Shown here piece after piece: positions 13,255 through 25,900 of a stretch of DNA of 64,000 nt. The notes below the pieces were generated by a model. That model saw only the letters and a program-made list of their open reading frames with translations, made no database searches and had not been told where the DNA came from. This DNA comes from Adiantum capillus-veneris (lineage: Eukaryota > Streptophyta > Polypodiopsida > Polypodiales > Pteridaceae), in NCBI GenBank assembly GCA_014529385.2, contig CM043945.1:96576612-96640611 (forward strand), given 5' to 3'. The position numbers and the translations under genes are program-made. Numbering within the stretch: the first letter of the stretch is position 1; the number at the start of each line of letters is the position of its first letter.

Positions 13255-13255
13255 A

Positions 13256-13270
13256 CTGGTTCTGATACCA
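13256..13270 (-). other. Primer-binding site (tRNA-Met type), minus strand
   Basis: The minus strand reads TGGTATCAGAACCAG, matching the usual plant LTR-retrotransposon primer site complementary to initiator tRNA-Met. It sits two bases inside an LTR end (the minus-strand LTR ends CCCGTAACA). Confidence 0.75.
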
Positions 13271-13272
13271 AG

Positions 13273-13700
13273 TGTTACGGGAGGCCCCATTAGGACACTC
13301 AAGGGGAATTCTTATCTTGAGAGGCCAAGTTTTCACAAATTTGAGCACACAACATGGACCCCGTGTTTAAGCCAACATGAGCCCCTTGGCCACGCCTCAA
13401 GGAGAGATGGACATGAAAACAACCCATCGTCACCTCAAGCATGGTAAGCCAATCTTGTCCATTGCGATGAGGCTATTCGGACCTCAAACACGTCCAAGTG
13501 GTCCCTCTCCAAACATCTCAAGTTGAGCGATGAGGCTATTCGAACCTCAACCACATGTCCAAGTGGTCCCTCTCGAACCATCTCAAGCAACTTTAAACAA
13601 ACTTGAGAAATCGTCCCAATTACCTCGAGCTGCACGAGGTCGATCTCAGGACAAATCTACTTATAGCTTTCGCGGTTTGAAATATGCGCCTTGTGCACAC
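13273..13700 (-). mobile_element. LTR fragment (minus) next to the primer site
   Basis: The plus strand starts TGTTACGGGAGGCCCC, the complement of an LTR 3' end, immediately outside the primer site. It contains a 63 bp tandem repeat (GCGATGAGGCTATTCG... at 13464-13526 and 13527-13590). The far LTR boundary and the partner LTR were not found. The 13700 end is approximate. Confidence 0.5.
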
Positions 13701-13739
13701 ATACGTGATTGATTTTAGCTTAGCACATCAAGACCATCG

Positions 13740-14570
13740 AGCTTTCAAATTGGGATATTGGAAAGATTGTGCTTATTGTTGAGAGTGACGAGTCTTTTAC
13801 ACTTTTGGATGGTTTATTTACGCCAAGGATCAAGAAAAATCTTCTGTATGTATTTGCACTTGCAAAACTTGAACTGGTTGTTTAAGCTCCGTTATTACAA
13901 GAAATGCATGGAAGATTTAACATGCCAATTTATGAATCGAAGGCTATTTCAAACACAAAACTTTGGCATGCACATTTTGGTGATTAAAATTTTGCTAGTT
14001 CGTTACATTTGCAAAAGTCTAATATACCTATGTTGTTGGCCCCTGTAGCAGCCCCATTGAAACATGTATGTGCAAAGCTATATTTTAAGCAAAACGTAAC
14101 ATTCCATATTTCCTAAGGATGGGTTACACAAATTGTAGCGTGTCCATACATTTGTGGTCTCATGCATACTCCATCTTCCAAAAATAATGCTTCATATCAC
14201 GAGTCCACGGTGTTTTTGCTTCAACGATTTTTGCTCATAGTTTATAGTGTATCCAACCGTACTGTGAACACCTTGCAATCTGATCGCAAGGGGGATATGT
14301 CTTAAATAATTCAATGCGTTTTCAAGGAGTCGTGGATAAAACATCAATGTACTTGCCATACAACCCTCAATGGAATGGTGTTGTTGAGAGGAAAAACATG
14401 TCACTTATGGAATTGGCACGACGTATGCTCAAAAGCCAAGCTTCGCCTCATGCATTTTGGCATGAGGCTATCATGTGTGCTACACATGTACTAAACAGGA
14501 CTGAAGCGTTGCAAACTCTCACTTTGCATGAGGCTTCGCATAGCAAGAAACCATCCATTTGACACTTAAT
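13740..14570 (+). pseudogene. Ty1/copia GAG-pre-integrase and integrase remnant
   Basis: Plus-strand reading, split over several frames. Around 13960 the GAG-pre-integrase signature KLWHAHFGD is seen. Near 14275 the segment TLQSDRKGDM matches the copia LRSDRGGEY motif carrying the second catalytic Asp. From 14314 to 14562 an open segment reads PYNPQWNGVVERKN then SLMELARRMLKS and AFWHEAI, the very conserved copia integrase block containing the catalytic Glu (VVERKN). Stops and frame changes separate these blocks, so it is dead. Reverse transcriptase was not convincingly recognised downstream. Confidence 0.85.
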
Positions 14571-15249
14571 AAAATGGCAAACATTATAGAAGTAAATGGT
14601 TGTTTGGTGCGAGTGTAACAAGGTCCACAATAGGCAGCAGATAATGTCACCAATCACTAGCAATAGTCATAGCCACATATAATAACTGATGAACATCATT
14701 CTCTCTTTGTAGCTATGTTGAAAGCAGAATGGGAAGCATTAAGTCAATACCAAATCGAACATATCTCAAGTGATGATTTGGATCACATTCCACCAAAATA
14801 AATTGAGACTCAAGGGTTCAAGGTTCAAGGTTCAAGGTGTAAATTTTTGTAGTTATGTGAATAGTCCACTCACCTGTAGGATTAGGTTGACTTTTTTTAT
14901 CATGTAGTGAAAGCAGGTATCAGTTACCCACTCTCCACATTAGATCTAGTCCAAAATTTTGGAACAAAACGCACTAAATTACATAAATAATTTAGTGCGT
15001 TGATGTAGCTAAAAGGAGATCAAAACCTTGCTGACTTGGACACAAACAAATTGGCTTTGTGCACCATTGCTTTATCATCAAAAAGGGAACACAGCTCTTG
15101 CATAATGGCTTGGTTCATTTAATAAGCACAGCAGACATCATCTCCTTATTGCTTCAGAAGGTTCAAGCATTTCGATAATTTCTTTTGCTGTAATTACAAT
15201 TGATTATGGGTGAGCTTCACACATTTTGTGTTAGTGACTGCTAACCTAT
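14571..15249. other. Host gene 3' flank
   Basis: Downstream of the host stop codon (minus strand). It contains four heptamers GTTCAAG in tandem (about 14814-14838), a 14 bp palindrome TCCAAAATTTTGGA at 14950-14963 and the perfect hairpin at 14968-15001. No clear AATAAA on the minus strand was found close to the stop. Confidence 0.4.
14968..15001. repeat. Perfect inverted repeat, 14 bp arms
   Basis: AACGCACTAAATTA, six-base spacer, then its exact reverse complement. It lies about 250 bp beyond the stop codon of the HGSNAT-like gene. It may be a relic of a small transposon or a structure in the 3' UTR. Confidence 0.85.
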
Positions 15250-15393
15250 CTAGAGTTTCCAAAAAATGTTCCAACTTTTAAAAAGACCGGACATGAGACA
15301 CCAGAACAAGATCTCAAATAACACAAAAACCATTTTTGCCCACTTTTTTGAATGGATGAAATGCTGGAAAACCCTTACCTCCACCAAGGAAAC
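15250..15393 (-). CDS. HGSNAT-like gene, terminal exon with stop
   Basis: 144 nt including TAG, acceptor ATGCTTTTCAG. A hydrophobic helix ([15 protein letters not shown]) is followed by FWKL and the stop, the usual C-terminus of the family. This exon alone identifies the gene's 3' end. Confidence 0.9.
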   Translation of the reverse strand, partial: VSLVEVRVFQHFIHSKKWAKMVFVLFEILFWCLMSGLFKSWNIFWKL

Positions 15394-18300
15394 CTGAAAA
15401 GCATAAAAGGAGTACTATAGTCATGCTTGCAACTACTAATCAACCCGCATGGCCTGGCTCTCAAGAGTCAGAACCACATTGGTCCAAGTTAAATGCATAC
15501 ATGCATGAGCACGTGCTTGTGTGTGCAAGTATGCTTAAATGTACATACATAGAATACATACAAACATGCATGGATTACATACATACATGCATGCATGTAT
15601 GAATACATACCAGGTTATACTGTGGTGAGCTCCAGTAGAACCCTTGAACAAGAGCCGGAAAAACTTCTATTGCTGCAAGGACAAAGATAAGCAGGGCATT
15701 CATCCCCATCCATTCTAACAAAAGAAAGGGCTTTCGGTAGTTCCACACATCCACCTGCACCAGACTTGAACCTTTCCATTAACTGCTTTCGAAGTACTTC
15801 GAAAGTCCAAGTATCAGGACAAGGAAAACACAAGAGAACTGACCAGAACATATATCGCGCTGAAAACCAGGCCAGCCACTCCTCCCGTGACACAGACATA
15901 GCTGATAGTGTAAAGGGGCTTGTTTGCAGGCATTCCTACAGAGAAAAGAAGGTTTTGAAGAGCCAACTCAGTTGGAAGAAAGTATGTATGTATCTATGTG
16001 TGTGTATTTATTATTTATTTGTCTTTATTTGTTAACGCTTATACATACATAGATATGTCAGGATGTCAGTGTGCGTTCACACGATGACAAGTCTGCACGT
16101 GATTTAGGGAAAGAGAACTGACCCAACCATTCAATTAAAAGTCCCAGCAGCTTGAGAAGAATTCCAGATGCAATCCATTCGTACAAGAGTCTTTCATGAT
16201 TCTGATCTCAGTGGCAGGAAAGAAAGCTTCAGCATTTGATACCAGAAAGAGTAGTTGCTTATAAAGGATCTTTGGACACTAAAGGATCAAAAACTTGGCA
16301 TTCTTATAAGGAAAACAAACCGAACCTGAGAGAAATTACAAAGCCAGAAAAAATCAACATGCAGCTAGTTCATCTGTTTAAATGAAGACAAGTTGGTGAC
16401 TGCATACCTCATAAGAGGCTAGAGTTAGGTGGGTGGATTTGGAAAAAGAGTAAGCCCCTACTAGGCAGGTTGGTGACCAGAGGCCTGACTTCAGCAGGAG
16501 CTTTGAATTTTGAATTTCGATGAAGAGAACAAGTTTGTCATAAGAGGCCTCCTCCATCATCAGAATCAACTTGGGATTTGGATCAAGATATAAAGCCTAG
16601 AGTCTCCTACAGAGACCATGTATGTAATATCAAATCGTGGAACTCGTAATCATGTAATTCCCAACGATAATCTTTGTGGTAGGCAGTCTGGCAAAATTGT
16701 CCAAGCTTTATACGAAACAAACAGCAAGAGAGATGTGCATGTGAAACTCGCAAAGATTGATTGATTGAAGCACAGTCCTCGACTTGGAAGGCCACAAGAT
16801 TTCAGATTTGAACCAAGGAAAAGTCACATGCACACCTTTGGGTTTGGACTGTGCTTCACTCAATCAATCTTTGTGACTATCACATGCACATCTTTATTAA
16901 TCTTTCTTTCTTACAAAGCATGGATGTCTTTATCAGACTGCCTACCACAAAGATTATCATAGGAATTACGAGTCCCACAGATGATATCAGATACACTAGG
17001 AGAGAGGACACGTGTTTGTTGCGCTAGATATAATTCTTAACCAGCCAGACCTTTGAAGCTTCTTCTTTTAGTAGAGTTAGTTGATGAACCTTCTTGGCAA
17101 AACTATTTCTTGCAGTGAGAGGTCCAATTTCTACTTGAGCCTAAATCAAAGAGGAAAAGGATAATCAACATAAACACTACACAAGATTTAGAGCAAGACT
17201 CTAGTTTTTGCAAGCCTGAGAAAACCCCTTTCATTTGAAGGGAAGGAGTGCTTAGTTCAAGTTTCAACTCACAGGAGGATTCCCCTTGCTTTGCTCTATA
17301 AAATTTATTCAAGAGATTCCACATGATTGTGAATAGGAAGAGGCAATTCCTAGCACTACAAGTTGCTCCTCTAGAATTATTGGTGCTAGGCAAGGATGTG
17401 CATCATCTTTGACCTATCCTCAATTATTTGTTGATGGGCTACCAAATTTTGTCGACACTTTGCTTCTTCCCCCCCCCCCCCCCCCCCCCAAGAAAAAGAT
17501 CCTTCTAGAAGCTAAGAAAATTGCCTAATGGGCTACAAATTGCCCCTGCTAGAGGACTACATCAATATGCAGGGAGACTCTCCCAATGAAAAAACAAGAT
17601 ATGTACAATGATGGCTAAATCAGGAGATGGGAGGAGGAAACAACCACACTGGTGGACGATACTGCCATCTAGGCACCCATGGACCATGGTGAAGAAAGAC
17701 CTTGGGCACCAGCATCGCAAGAAGGCGTCACGGCACTCCCACATGCCCTTGGAATCTCTCAAACTGCCCAAGAGTGTGTGGATCAGCCCCAGCCAAATGT
17801 CACGGACAGTCTCCGCAGGTGGGAAGGGTCGAGCCTTAAAGATAGGGAAGCAGTGAGCTTGCCAGATGAACCAAAGTGTCAGGCTGCAACTCCCTATCTA
17901 TGCTCCACTCCCGAGGGACTACGAAGGCTGGCTGGAGTGTAGCCGGCCCTCCTGTATCACAATCATCTTGCTGACTGAAGCCATCTCAAAACAAAGTGTT
18001 GCGTCCCTGAGTGTGGACCAAGCTGCGGCACCCCAAGTGTACTGGCTGGCTGCAGAAAGTGCAGGCATCAATTGATGAATCCGAAGCCAAACCTGTTGTG
18101 CCATGGGACAGTCCCACACATTGTGCCGCTAGGTCTCAAGTGGGTGGTCACATGTGGCACATACTGCCGTGAGGCTGCTGTGCGCCAACCAACTCCCGAC
18201 TGCAGTTGCTCGATGGGCAACTAGCCATTGTAACATAATAACTCGCCTCGGTTGCCTTGGCCCTGCTGTCCCACAAGCGCTCCCAAAATCCTGTCAAGAA

Positions 18301-21300
18301 CTTGCACGTGAGACCCTCCTCCTGCCAGTGAGTCGCTGCAGTAGGAAGAGCCTCTCTCGTCATTGTCAGTACGTGACGACCCAACCAAGCTGTGTACTAG
18401 AAAAAAGGGGTCCCTGGGTGATCAGCTGGAGTACTCCCCCGGGTCCCACTATGTACTAAGGGGCGGCTTTCCCAAGCCTAGAGCCACCAGTGTCCTGACT
18501 CAAGATCTGCAGAAAGTGATGTAAACTGCAGCCAGTTTCCAAAAGTACGGGTTGGACCCTCTGCCATGGAACGCCAAGAAACATGAGGTCTGCTACCAAT
18601 CATGTGGCCTCGCTGTGTGTTGAGCATAGGATTCCAGACAAGTGACTGCCTCAACCGCTCCTCAATGCCTGTGAGCTGTTGCTGCTCAAGGCCACCCCGC
18701 AGCTGCTCCCAAGACCGAAGCAGGCTCCCAGGACAGCGATCTTCTCATCTCTTGCTCAAGCCTACCTTGCACATCTTTGAGAAAATCCAACAAGTGGAGA
18801 GGCTCCGAGGGCGGCACATCTGTGGGAGCCGTGCCGAATCCGATGTAGCAACAACTCTTTCTAGGGCTCCTCTCTAAGAAGAAGTCCTTTGACCACAAGC
18901 TTCTCAACGAGGGCTGTGCCGGGTCGATGATCCCCAACCTTCCCTGAGAGCAAGGTAAAGTGATGACTTGCCAGGAGACTTTGGCCAGAGCAGACAGTGT
19001 CGCCTTGACCACAAGAAATTCTTGATCAACTGCTCCAACTAGCCGATACAAGAGCTCAAGAAAATCCAGCAAGACGTGATGTACCACATAGTGGCCAACA
19101 ACACTTGGTTGGCAACCACAACCCTAGCAGCAAGAGAAAGCCGTATTGAGCTCCAATGTAGCAGTTTCCTCCTGATGGAAAGGAGAGGAGAAGTTTGTTG
19201 CTCTGGTGTCAGATCCAAACGAACTTGACAACCCAAGTAGCGTACAAGTGTCCCTAGAGGAATCCACCTAAAGCCCTCTCCATGCGACCAATCGGGTATG
19301 GGAGCACTACCAACCCAGAAAGCCATTGTCTTTCGCCAATTAATCAATGCTCCCAATGCACAGCAGAGCACCTCAAGCACTGCTCACACCTGTGCAAGTT
19401 GTCCTCTTGGTCCTCAAAAAACATGCTTGAGTCCTCAGCAAACTCAGCATCCTGAAGCTCCTCTCCCCGAATAGGCAACTATAGGCCACGCAAACCAACA
19501 TCCTGTGAGGTCAAGAACCTGCTCATTGCCTCAGCATAGAAAAGGTACAGAAAGGGGGCAAAACGGTAGCCCTGTCGAACCGAGTGTGAGAGCATGATAC
19601 GTCACCTTGCCAACAACATCTGACTATGCGGACGCCTGTAAAGAGATGACACTCCTTTAATCCATGTATCCAAAAGCCGCATCCGACGCATAGTGTCCTC
19701 AAGGAAGCCCCAGTCAACTCTATCATACGCCTTCTCAAAATCAAGCAGGAGACCCACAAGATCCACTCCTCGGAGACATGAGAGGGTAGTCGCCTCCCAA
19801 AAGGTACAAAAGTTGTCAAGGATACTGCGCTCCTTGACAAAACCCGTATGCATCTCATGTATGATGCTCTCAAGAAGCGGCTGAATTCTGAAACTTAGTG
19901 CCTTTGCTAAGATTTTGTAAGTTGAGTTGAGAATGGTGATGGGTCGCCACTGTCGAATCTCGTCCAAGGAGCCTCCCTCCTTGGGGATAAGGTAGATAAA
20001 TCCCTTCCTCATGCTGTCAGGCATCTCCCTAGTGTGTAGAATGTGTTGGTAGGCACTACAGAGATCTCGACCAAGCACCTCCTAGTACTCTTAGAAGAAA
20101 CTAGGAGTCAAACCATCTTTCCGTTCCACACCAATTCATCATATCCTTTCATATTAATCCATATCAAATGTGGTGGGCCAGTTCCACATATCATGTAACC
20201 ACGGAGAGTCTTGACATACCAAGCGTAGGCACTCTTGTACACATGTATCGACATCCATAATTTTCCATAACATTATTGCAAAGCGGAGAGTCCTACCTCA
20301 CGAGACGTAGGCACTCTAATACACATGTCAATAAACATAAGTTTCCATAACAAGGTGTGGAGCCGAGAGTCTTGCCCTCTTCAAGCGTAGGAGCTCTAAC
20401 ATGTGTAGAATTTTTTCCATTCCAATTAAATTCAACCCATAAGATCCTTGCCATAACAATGTACAATGTCTCAACTAATGTGTTGGGTAATGTGACCAAG
20501 GGTTTGTGTGAGATGAGGGTATGCTTGGTGAGGTATACTATATATGTGAGAGCAAGTTGTAAACCACTGATAATTGTCGCAACAAAATTAGAAGCAAATT
20601 AGTGATGATGACATTTAGAAGACCAAGTGCATTGTTTTGTTGCAAAGTTTCTTGGATATGGCCTTGTGGAAATATCTGAAGGATCTCAGATATGGTAGCA
20701 TTGTAGTTAGTGTTATCTACAAAAGTGCAAGTTAAAGATAAAGCAGTTAAGGTGATTTATTGTTAAATTTAATTGTACCCTAAATAAATTAAGATAATTG
20801 ATGCGAATAAGGGATAGAACAACGCCCAGTTTCTGAGAGCAAAACACTTGCCGATAAAATTTGTCTAAAGATAAAAGAGTCATGCCTGTGATACGCATTG
20901 TTGTGAGTATCCAAGAAGTATATGCAAACAATGGCTAGTAATAAGATTCAAACTGCTTATACAAACGCCTCGATTGCTACCCAATAAACATGTACTCAAA
21001 TATAACTATTATCTACACATGGCCTATAGTGAGAGTAGACATTTAAAACTCACGATTGACCGGCATTGGCCATTGATAGCTCTTAAGTTTACATTAACAA
21101 CGGAAGGCTCTCCCTTCCATAAGAACTAAAAGGAACCTTGAGCAAAATATGGAACACTCTTGGGAAGGAACAACATTCATTCCGCTGCACCTTACATCAG
21201 CCCTTAGAGTCGTCGCATGCATACATGCATGTACGCTCCCATGGTAGAGAGCAACCGAAGTCATAAAGGCCAGATAAAGAGCTAAATGTGATGAAGACAT

Positions 21301-22057
21301 CCCTCCATATACAAGTAGCATCTTAAAATCCAATTTTTGTTCCATGAAAAATGAGGTAAAAACTTTGAAAACATGTGCAATGGCCATGCCACAAGTCGGG
21401 ACACAAACGTCGGATGCGCACACAATGTTGCTATAACAAGGTGTATATCGTCCTTTGCAATTGCCGTAGTGCTCATTACTGTCGTAGCAAGCACGCCTTG
21501 TTCCATGAAGCACCCAGAGAGTCGCAACAAACTGCTATTGCTTTCTACTGCAAGGCGTTGACATTATGATCATATAGCTGAGAAAGGGAGGAGCTGCTAG
21601 CGTTTGCTTTCATTGTCTTTTGATGTAAGAAGGTACTAGAATTGAAACGAGAGTTGAAAGTAGATATGAAAGGTTCACTGCAAGGGACGCCGTTTTGCAG
21701 GGAGAGACCAATATATACAATCCTTGAAGATCTAAACCAATGCCTGGGTACAAAAATAAAATGAAGTGAAAGGTGGCAGGTAGGGACTTTTCAAATCCAG
21801 AAAGAGGTGGGTTGGCATGCCCGTCACTGTACTCTTGACCTTATTGATCATCACCCTCATCTGATCATCCTCTCCATCAATTACAAATTTTTATTTTTTA
21901 TTTTTTTGCTCCCACTTGATGTACTTCATTTCATCCAATACAGAAAACTCGCTTCTTGAACTTTAGAGGCCCGAGTCGATGAAGATGCAGTCGAAGAGGT
22001 GAGCATCTGCGAGAGCTTCTGCGATGTCCACCTCTGTAGGCAATCGTACTGGGAGAA

Positions 22058-22104
<47 letters not shown>

Positions 22105-22811
22105 TACACTGTGCTTCACCAAGGCCGCAATAGGAGCCAGCACACAAAAGCGGAATACTTTTCGTTGAAAGGCTGCGAGTGCATGCAAGCTGCAAGCCAC
22201 TCTTCTGTGAAAGGGGAAAAAAAAGTGGTTGAGATAGAAATTCCTGGGCATTGTTCCTCCCTTTGGCAGCCGCTATGGCGCAGTGGACTGTGGTTGTGGG
22301 GAGAGAGTTGTTTGAGGCCAGCCCTTTGAGGTTACTGTGTCACAAAATGATGACGTAGCAGCACCCTGGCGGATAAGCCTTACTAACGTGGACAACCTTG
22401 TACGGACAATGACTTGGCATACAGTACAGATCTCCGGATTCTGCGCTAATAGTGTTGACGTAGCAAAGTGTACGGACTTCCGCGTTTTACACTGGCTGCT
22501 GACGTGGCCTGGCTGTACGGATTTCCACAATTAGCGCTGACTGCTTTTTGCTGGCAGATTTTAGCCAAGTTGCTTTTGGAAGCTTGCTTTTGAGTTTAAT
22601 GCTTTTGGGGCTCTGCTTTTAGCAACCCCTGTGAACCTTTATAAGTGACCCAAGGGGGGGCACACTTCTCAGAGCATCTGGACGGTGAGTCTGAGAGCGA
22701 GCACCCGCGAGAAGTGTACTTTACTCAAAAGATTAATATAAAAGAAATACCGAAAGGGGTACCAGTCTTTGGGGCCAATATCTCTTCGCATGGAACTACG
22801 TCAGGCTGTGT

Positions 22812-22900
<89 letters not shown>

Positions 22901-25900
22901 GTGAGTTGTTTTAAGAAATCTCTGTTGTGTCGCAAAAGAATCTAGACTTGGGGTGTCCAAGTTTGTTACAGTCATATCAGAGCCAATTTCTCTTCTACCG
23001 GGAAATCCGATCCTTTTTCTCACGACACCTATGGATTCCGAAAAGAATTAATCAACCTCTTCTGCAACCATTGAGGCGGGAGGAGGCAATACGGCAAATT
23101 CAAGCGATTTAGCAAAAGAAGAGTATGGGCCACCCTGGCCTACACGATATGAACTTTTGGAGATGCAACGTTGACAATGCGTTGACGAAAGCACAAAGTA
23201 GATGCTTCAGTTTGCTAAAGATCCCTAGTTTGCAAAATTTTTGACCCAGCAGTCCATGGCGGAAGTGCCTACTCAGTGGCAGAAAACCACCGAGCCATCA
23301 ATCAAATCGGCAATCAAGAAACCTCCTACTCTGAGGATGTTTACTTAGAAGAACTTAAAGAGATGGTTTAGACACAGATCAGTCATCTTCTGGACATGAA
23401 GAATCAATCGAAAAAGCAATTGAAGAAACGCAAGAAGGGGATTGACTACCCCGGTTACTTGGGCCGTCAATCTTCTTTTGCAATTGCAAGAAAGCAGAAG
23501 AAGCATGTACATTTTGAAGACTACCCAATTCTTCTTCCTCTTCTTCTAACAGTTCTTCTAGCTCTTCCGACTCGAGTGAGGAGGACAAAAAGGGCAAGAA
23601 GCGAAGCAAAAAGCAAAGCTTTGGAAAGAACGAGAAAAAGGCAAAGAAGATCAAATTCCGACCAGTTTCTAATAGCTCTACGGAGGAGTATCCTCTAACA
23701 ATTCGGACTCTGACGAACACATGTTTTATGCGAATAAGGAGCGCTTTTACAGAGCCAACCAATACGACTTCCTCGCAGATAAGAGCAAGAAGGCAAAGGA
23801 ATTTAAAGAGGGTGGACAGAGAAATAAAATTTGAATCCTTCTCTGGATTCCGAGATGCTCCGAGGGCTTTGGCCTTCATCCAACAGTTTGACATAGCCTT
23901 CTATGGAGGGCATTACTCAGAGCACTCCAAGATCAGGAGGGCTGCATCATTTGTAAAAGGAAATGCTCGAACATGGTGGTCCACTCTTCTTCTTAGGAAA
24001 GAAACCCCAGTCAAGTGGTTAAAGTTCAAACGGCTCTTTATTTCTTCTTGGTTGACCCAGGAGTACGAATGAGATGTAAGAACCGCTTGGAACCATCTTC
24101 GGATGACCAAGGGTGATTCTTTAAGCCACTTTCAAGGAACACATTGAGAAGTTTTGCTGCGAACTCCCTACAGAGATCCGAGATTACCGCCTTGAACAAA
24201 TGTGTGAGTCTATACAACAACTAATGGGACATGCGAAGCAGGGATTCTTGATACATTCAGGGAATTTGACTTACCCCATTGATGTCATTTTGGCTTAGAG
24301 GACCATACAGACCTCGCGAACAATGAAAATAGAAAGAAAAATAATCCCCAGGAATAGAAAGATATAGGACCCCGATTGACTCTTAGAGAGAGGGATAACT
24401 ATCTCAAAGAGGGGAAGTGTTTTGATTGCAAGGAACAATGGAACATCTCCGCAAAGTGCCCCGAAAAGGCACAACGAGGACATATTGAAGACACGCCAGA
24501 GCGTTGTAGAGCAACGGAGGAACGTAGCAACAAAGGCAACATGAAATCACGATTGGTACCAGATTGCATGGGAACCGACCCAAGCCAGATGGATGAAAGT
24601 ACAGAACTTTGCCACGCTTGGGCAAAGTGAAAGATCAGGAAGCCCTTATCTTTTTTGATGGAGGAGCCAAGGCCAACTTCATTTCACCTGAATTGGCGGC
24701 GCGGCTCAAGATTACGCCCAATATATGGGGCCAGCAGCGGAGGCAGTTGTAGCGGCACTCGGACGAGATGTAGCCATTACGCCTGTCATTGGCAAACTTC
24801 GTTTGCATTGTCAGGGGTATTTAGGACACGAGGACTTTTACATCATGCCTTTGGAAGGGTGTGACGTCCTCCTAGAAATCTCTTGGTACCATAAAAACAA
24901 CGCCGTGGCGACTATCAGGCCAAGAAAGCGACTTTGACAAATGAGAAGGGCAGAAAAATTGTACTAGATGTAAAATTGAAGGGTGAGTCCGTCCCTATTG
25001 TATCGACTTTGGCCATTTCAAAATTAAAGAAATCCAATCTCTTTGTTTACTCGATCTATTTGAAAGAATTGAATGATGAACATCGAACAAACATGTCTGA
25101 ACTAGACAAAGAACGACAAGATTTTCTGCACACACATACCGACTGTTTCTCAGAAGGCGTGCAATGCGAGTTACCCCCATCTCGTCTCCCGTACTATTGA
25201 TTTGACTCCTAGAAGCACACAACCGAACCGGCCACCTTACCATGTTAGCCGAGCCAAGAATGAAGAAATCATGAACCAAGTGAAAGACCTTCTTGAAAAG
25301 GGTCTCATCTAACCGAGTACTTCACCCTACTGCTCTCCGATTTTACTAATACTAAAGAAAGACGGATCTTGGACGATGTGCATCGACTATAGAACTCTCA
25401 CTAAAATCACTATCAAGAACAGATCTCCGATTCCAAGGATCGATGATATTCTTGACCGACCACAAGGATCCTCTTGTTTCAGCATGATTGATTTGAAAAG
25501 CGAATATCACCAAATCGGAATCGCTCCGGGAGATGTCTACAAGACAACCTTTCGGACAAGCTTTGGTTTATACGAATTTTTGGTGATGCCTTTTAGACTT
25601 ATCAATGCTCCAACGAGTTTTCTCCAAGGATGAAGCAGAACATCGCCACCATCTGCTACAGGTCTTTCAGGCATTGCATATTCACTAATTAGTTATCAAT
25701 GCCAAAAAGAGTAAATTTTTCTTGCCGGAGATACACTTTTTGGGACACATCGTCTCAGCAGCTAGAGTACAGATGGACCCGGTCAAGATTGAGACTATCC
25801 GCGATTAGCCAGACTTGAAGAATGTTCATGAAGTTAGAAACTTTTTGGGCTTGTGTTCTTACTACGGCGATTCATTCGGAAGTTTGCAGAGGTAGCTTCC

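Larger units (their letters stand above)
17490..20095 (-). mobile_element. L1-type LINE, 5'-truncated
   Basis: The minus strand carries, in order, a reverse transcriptase (20078 to about 19400), a thumb/connection region (19380-18686) and a terminal zinc-knuckle domain of the zf-RVT type (about 18175-18085). Then comes 3' UTR down to the C-run. The endonuclease and 5' end are absent, as expected for incomplete target-primed reverse transcription. It lies in sense orientation within the host intron. Confidence 0.85.

Noticed and set aside
17562-18459. Plus-strand frames of 60-100 codons
   Set aside because: Antisense to the LINE 3' region; no similarity on the plus strand.
23379-23894. 171-codon minus-strand frame
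   Set aside because: It is the antisense shadow of the Lys/Ser-rich gag region on the plus strand.
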